Below, piece after piece: positions 5,675 through 6,548 of a DNA stretch of 6,548 nucleotides (positions are counted from its first letter, which is position 1; every line of letters begins with the position of its first letter). The notes under the pieces are model-generated. The model was not told where the DNA came from, ran no database searches, and was given only the letters and a program-made list of their open reading frames with translations. A program made the position numbers and the translations under genes. Location: positions 1-6,548 of the forward strand of contig JAOZVT010000715.1 of assembly GCA_025869455.1 (NCBI GenBank). The letters are read 5' to 3'. This DNA comes from Prosthecobacter sp. (GTDB taxonomy: Bacteria; Verrucomicrobiota; Verrucomicrobiia; Verrucomicrobiales; Verrucomicrobiaceae).

Positions 5675-6247
5675 ATGCCCAAGCCAGCCCCCGTCGCCCG
5701 TCAGAATCGTCACTCCTCCCCAGTCATGGGGCAAGTCCGCGTGTACGATGAAGATGATCTCGGAACTCTACTGGAGGGTAAAGAGAACCCGCTGGTACTC
5801 ATCCTCGACTGCATTCAGGACCCACATAACCTGGGGGCCTGCCTGCGCACCGCAGATGCAGCAGGCTGTGATTGCGTCGTCATGCCAAAGGACAAATCGG
5901 CCCCGATTACGGATACCGTCCTGCGAGTTTCCTGCGGTGGAGCCGAAAATGTGCCCCTAGTGCGTGTGACGAATCTCGCCCGCGCCATGGACAAGCTCAA
6001 AAAGCTTGGCATCTGGATCGTCGGCACTGCGGATGAAACCACCAAGTCGATTTACGACATGGATCTCAAAGGCCCCACCGCCATTGTCATGGGGGCCGAA
6101 GGCGATGGCATGCGCCGCCTCACGGGTGAGCATTGCGACTTCCTCGTCCGCATTCCCATGATTGGCCGCGTCCCTTGCCTGAATGTCTCCGTCGCCACCG
6201 GCGTGTCCCTTTTCGAGGTGGTCCGCCAGCGGCAGGGGAAGAAGTAG
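5675..6247 (+). CDS. SpoU/TrmH-family RNA 2'-O-ribose methyltransferase, RlmB-like, lacking the N-terminal domain
   Basis: This is a cytoplasmic SPOUT-fold methyltransferase using S-adenosylmethionine. From residue about 21 on, it aligns without major gaps to the catalytic half of E. coli RlmB, which makes Gm2251 in 23S rRNA. Motif 1 is LDCIQDPHNLGACLRTADAAG (44-64) with N52 and R58. The middle holds PLVRVTNLARAMDKL and GIWIVGTADE. Motif 2 is IVMGAEGDGMRRLT (137-150) with E142, and motif 3 is CLNVSVATGVSLFE (168-181) with N170. The four key residues keep the RlmB spacing. At 190 residues it lacks about 55 residues relative to the 243-residue RlmB, and its first 20 (MPKPAPVARQ...) replace the L30-like RNA-binding domain. 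The ATG is the only usable start: an in-frame TGA at 5588-5590 and no ATG, GTG or TTG in between exclude a longer form. It may modify the RlmB site or another RNA, so no gene symbol is given. Confidence 0.9.
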   Translation: MPKPAPVARQNRHSSPVMGQVRVYDEDDLGTLLEGKENPLVLILDCIQDPHNLGACLRTADAAGCDCVVMPKDKSAPITDTVLRVSCGGAENVPLVRVTNLARAMDKLKKLGIWIVGTADETTKSIYDMDLKGPTAIVMGAEGDGMRRLTGEHCDFLVRIPMIGRVPCLNVSVATGVSLFEVVRQRQGKK

Positions 6248-6448
6248 CGGCCTCCTGCTGGCTAAGGTTATCTGATCGCGACCATGGAAAACGAAGCGGA
6301 ATCGTCCATCGCGTCCTCAATATCACGAATGTCGGCCTAGCTGAGTTCGATGTGGGTCATGGTCTATGACCGCTTGAAGATAGCCATGCCTGCGAACTCT
6401 TTTTCACAAATCTTGATGACGCGCTTTTAACTTCTCCCCGCCGCTTCC

Positions 6449-6488
6449 GCACCCCGCCTGTAAAATCGACCAAGACCAAGCGGGGTGC
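6449..6488. repeat. Perfect 9-bp inverted repeat with 22-base spacer
   Basis: GCACCCCGC (6449-6457) and GCGGGGTGC (6480-6488) are exact reverse complements separated by 22 bases. No T-run follows on either strand, so it is not an obvious terminator. It may be a long-loop hairpin, an operator, or part of a mobile-element end. It lies just before the possible transposase-like frame at the right edge. Confidence 0.5.
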
Positions 6489-6548
6489 AGTTGCAGCATT
6501 GAAGGGAAAGATGGCGCTCAATCAGATCAGACCGAAGCCTGGAGGCTG
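6463..6548 (+). pseudogene. Tentative start of an IS3-type transposase OrfA-like frame (partial or remnant)
   Basis: In the frame open to the right edge, the peptide around 6493-6530 reads VAALKGKMALNQI, preceded by STKTKRGA. This weakly resembles the VALEALKGxxTLxxIA block of the OrfA helix-turn-helix in IS3-family transposases, where the motif sits near the N-terminus after a basic stretch. No good start codon precedes it; the first ATG in frame is within the motif itself. The resemblance covers only about 13 residues and could be chance. The downstream sequence outside the window would settle it. Confidence 0.17.

Larger units (their letters stand above)
6248..6548. other. Right-end region without a confident gene
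   Basis: These 301 bases after the methyltransferase stop hold no gene I can support. On the minus strand one frame reads as short protein-like pieces (for example VIKICEKEFAGMAIFKRS and ADIRDIEDAMDDSASF) but is broken by stops at 6427-6429, 6364-6366, 6337-6339 and 6268-6270. It could be a decayed gene or chance. On the plus strand a frame stays open from 6370 to the edge. No intrinsic terminator for the methyltransferase gene is visible: the imperfect hairpin with arms 6225-6230 and 6257-6262 overlaps the stop codon and has no T-run. Confidence 0.5.

Noticed and set aside
6225..6262. Imperfect hairpin GCCAGC...GCTGGC around the methyltransferase stop codon as a terminator
   Set aside because: The stem is short and interrupted, and no T-run follows it.
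6359..6430. 23-codon plus-strand ORF beginning MVYDRLKIAM
   Set aside because: It is too short, has no initiation signal and no known small-protein features.

Overview
The window is about 6.5 kb of chromosome-like bacterial DNA of moderately high GC. It most resembles the Planctomycetes-Verrucomicrobia group, and I think Verrucomicrobiota is most likely. The reasons are an ECF-like sigma factor of the type expanded in those phyla, a secreted PQQ-like beta-propeller protein with the DWP..LGPN..ASSPET opening common there, a lipoprotein built on a single Dabb domain, and start codons without Shine-Dalgarno sequences. The lineage call is an inference from family resemblance, not from a marker gene.

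Left part (1-1580), minus strand: an ECF-like sigma factor (803-1540) is followed by an exported MsrB methionine sulfoxide reductase (139-741) and then by the first 33 codons of an unidentified membrane-anchored protein that runs off the left edge (1-99). Spacing and orientation allow one transcription unit. A 0.3 kb AT-richer intergenic region (about 1541-1854) separates this unit from the divergent gene to its right.

Centre (1855-5598): a secreted alpha/beta-hydrolase of lipase type (1855-3606, plus) ends in a clear intrinsic terminator (3631-3670). Convergent to it lies a secreted PQQ-like beta-propeller protein (3680-5170, minus). Only 23 bp separate the start codon of that gene from the divergent start of a small Dabb-domain lipoprotein (5194-5598, plus).

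Right part (5599-6548): a SpoU/TrmH-class 2'-O-ribose methyltransferase closely resembling the catalytic half of E. coli RlmB, but without the N-terminal rRNA-binding domain (5675-6247, plus). The last 300 bases hold no confident gene, only a perfect 9-bp inverted repeat and an open frame at the right edge that weakly resembles the start of an IS3-type transposase.

Four of the six complete proteins carry export signals (MsrB, lipase, propeller, Dabb lipoprotein), so the window is rich in envelope functions. Apart from the possible sigma-MsrB unit, the genes look like ordinary neighbours rather than one pathway. I found no CRISPR array, tRNA, rRNA, complete mobile element or convincing novel multi-gene system.
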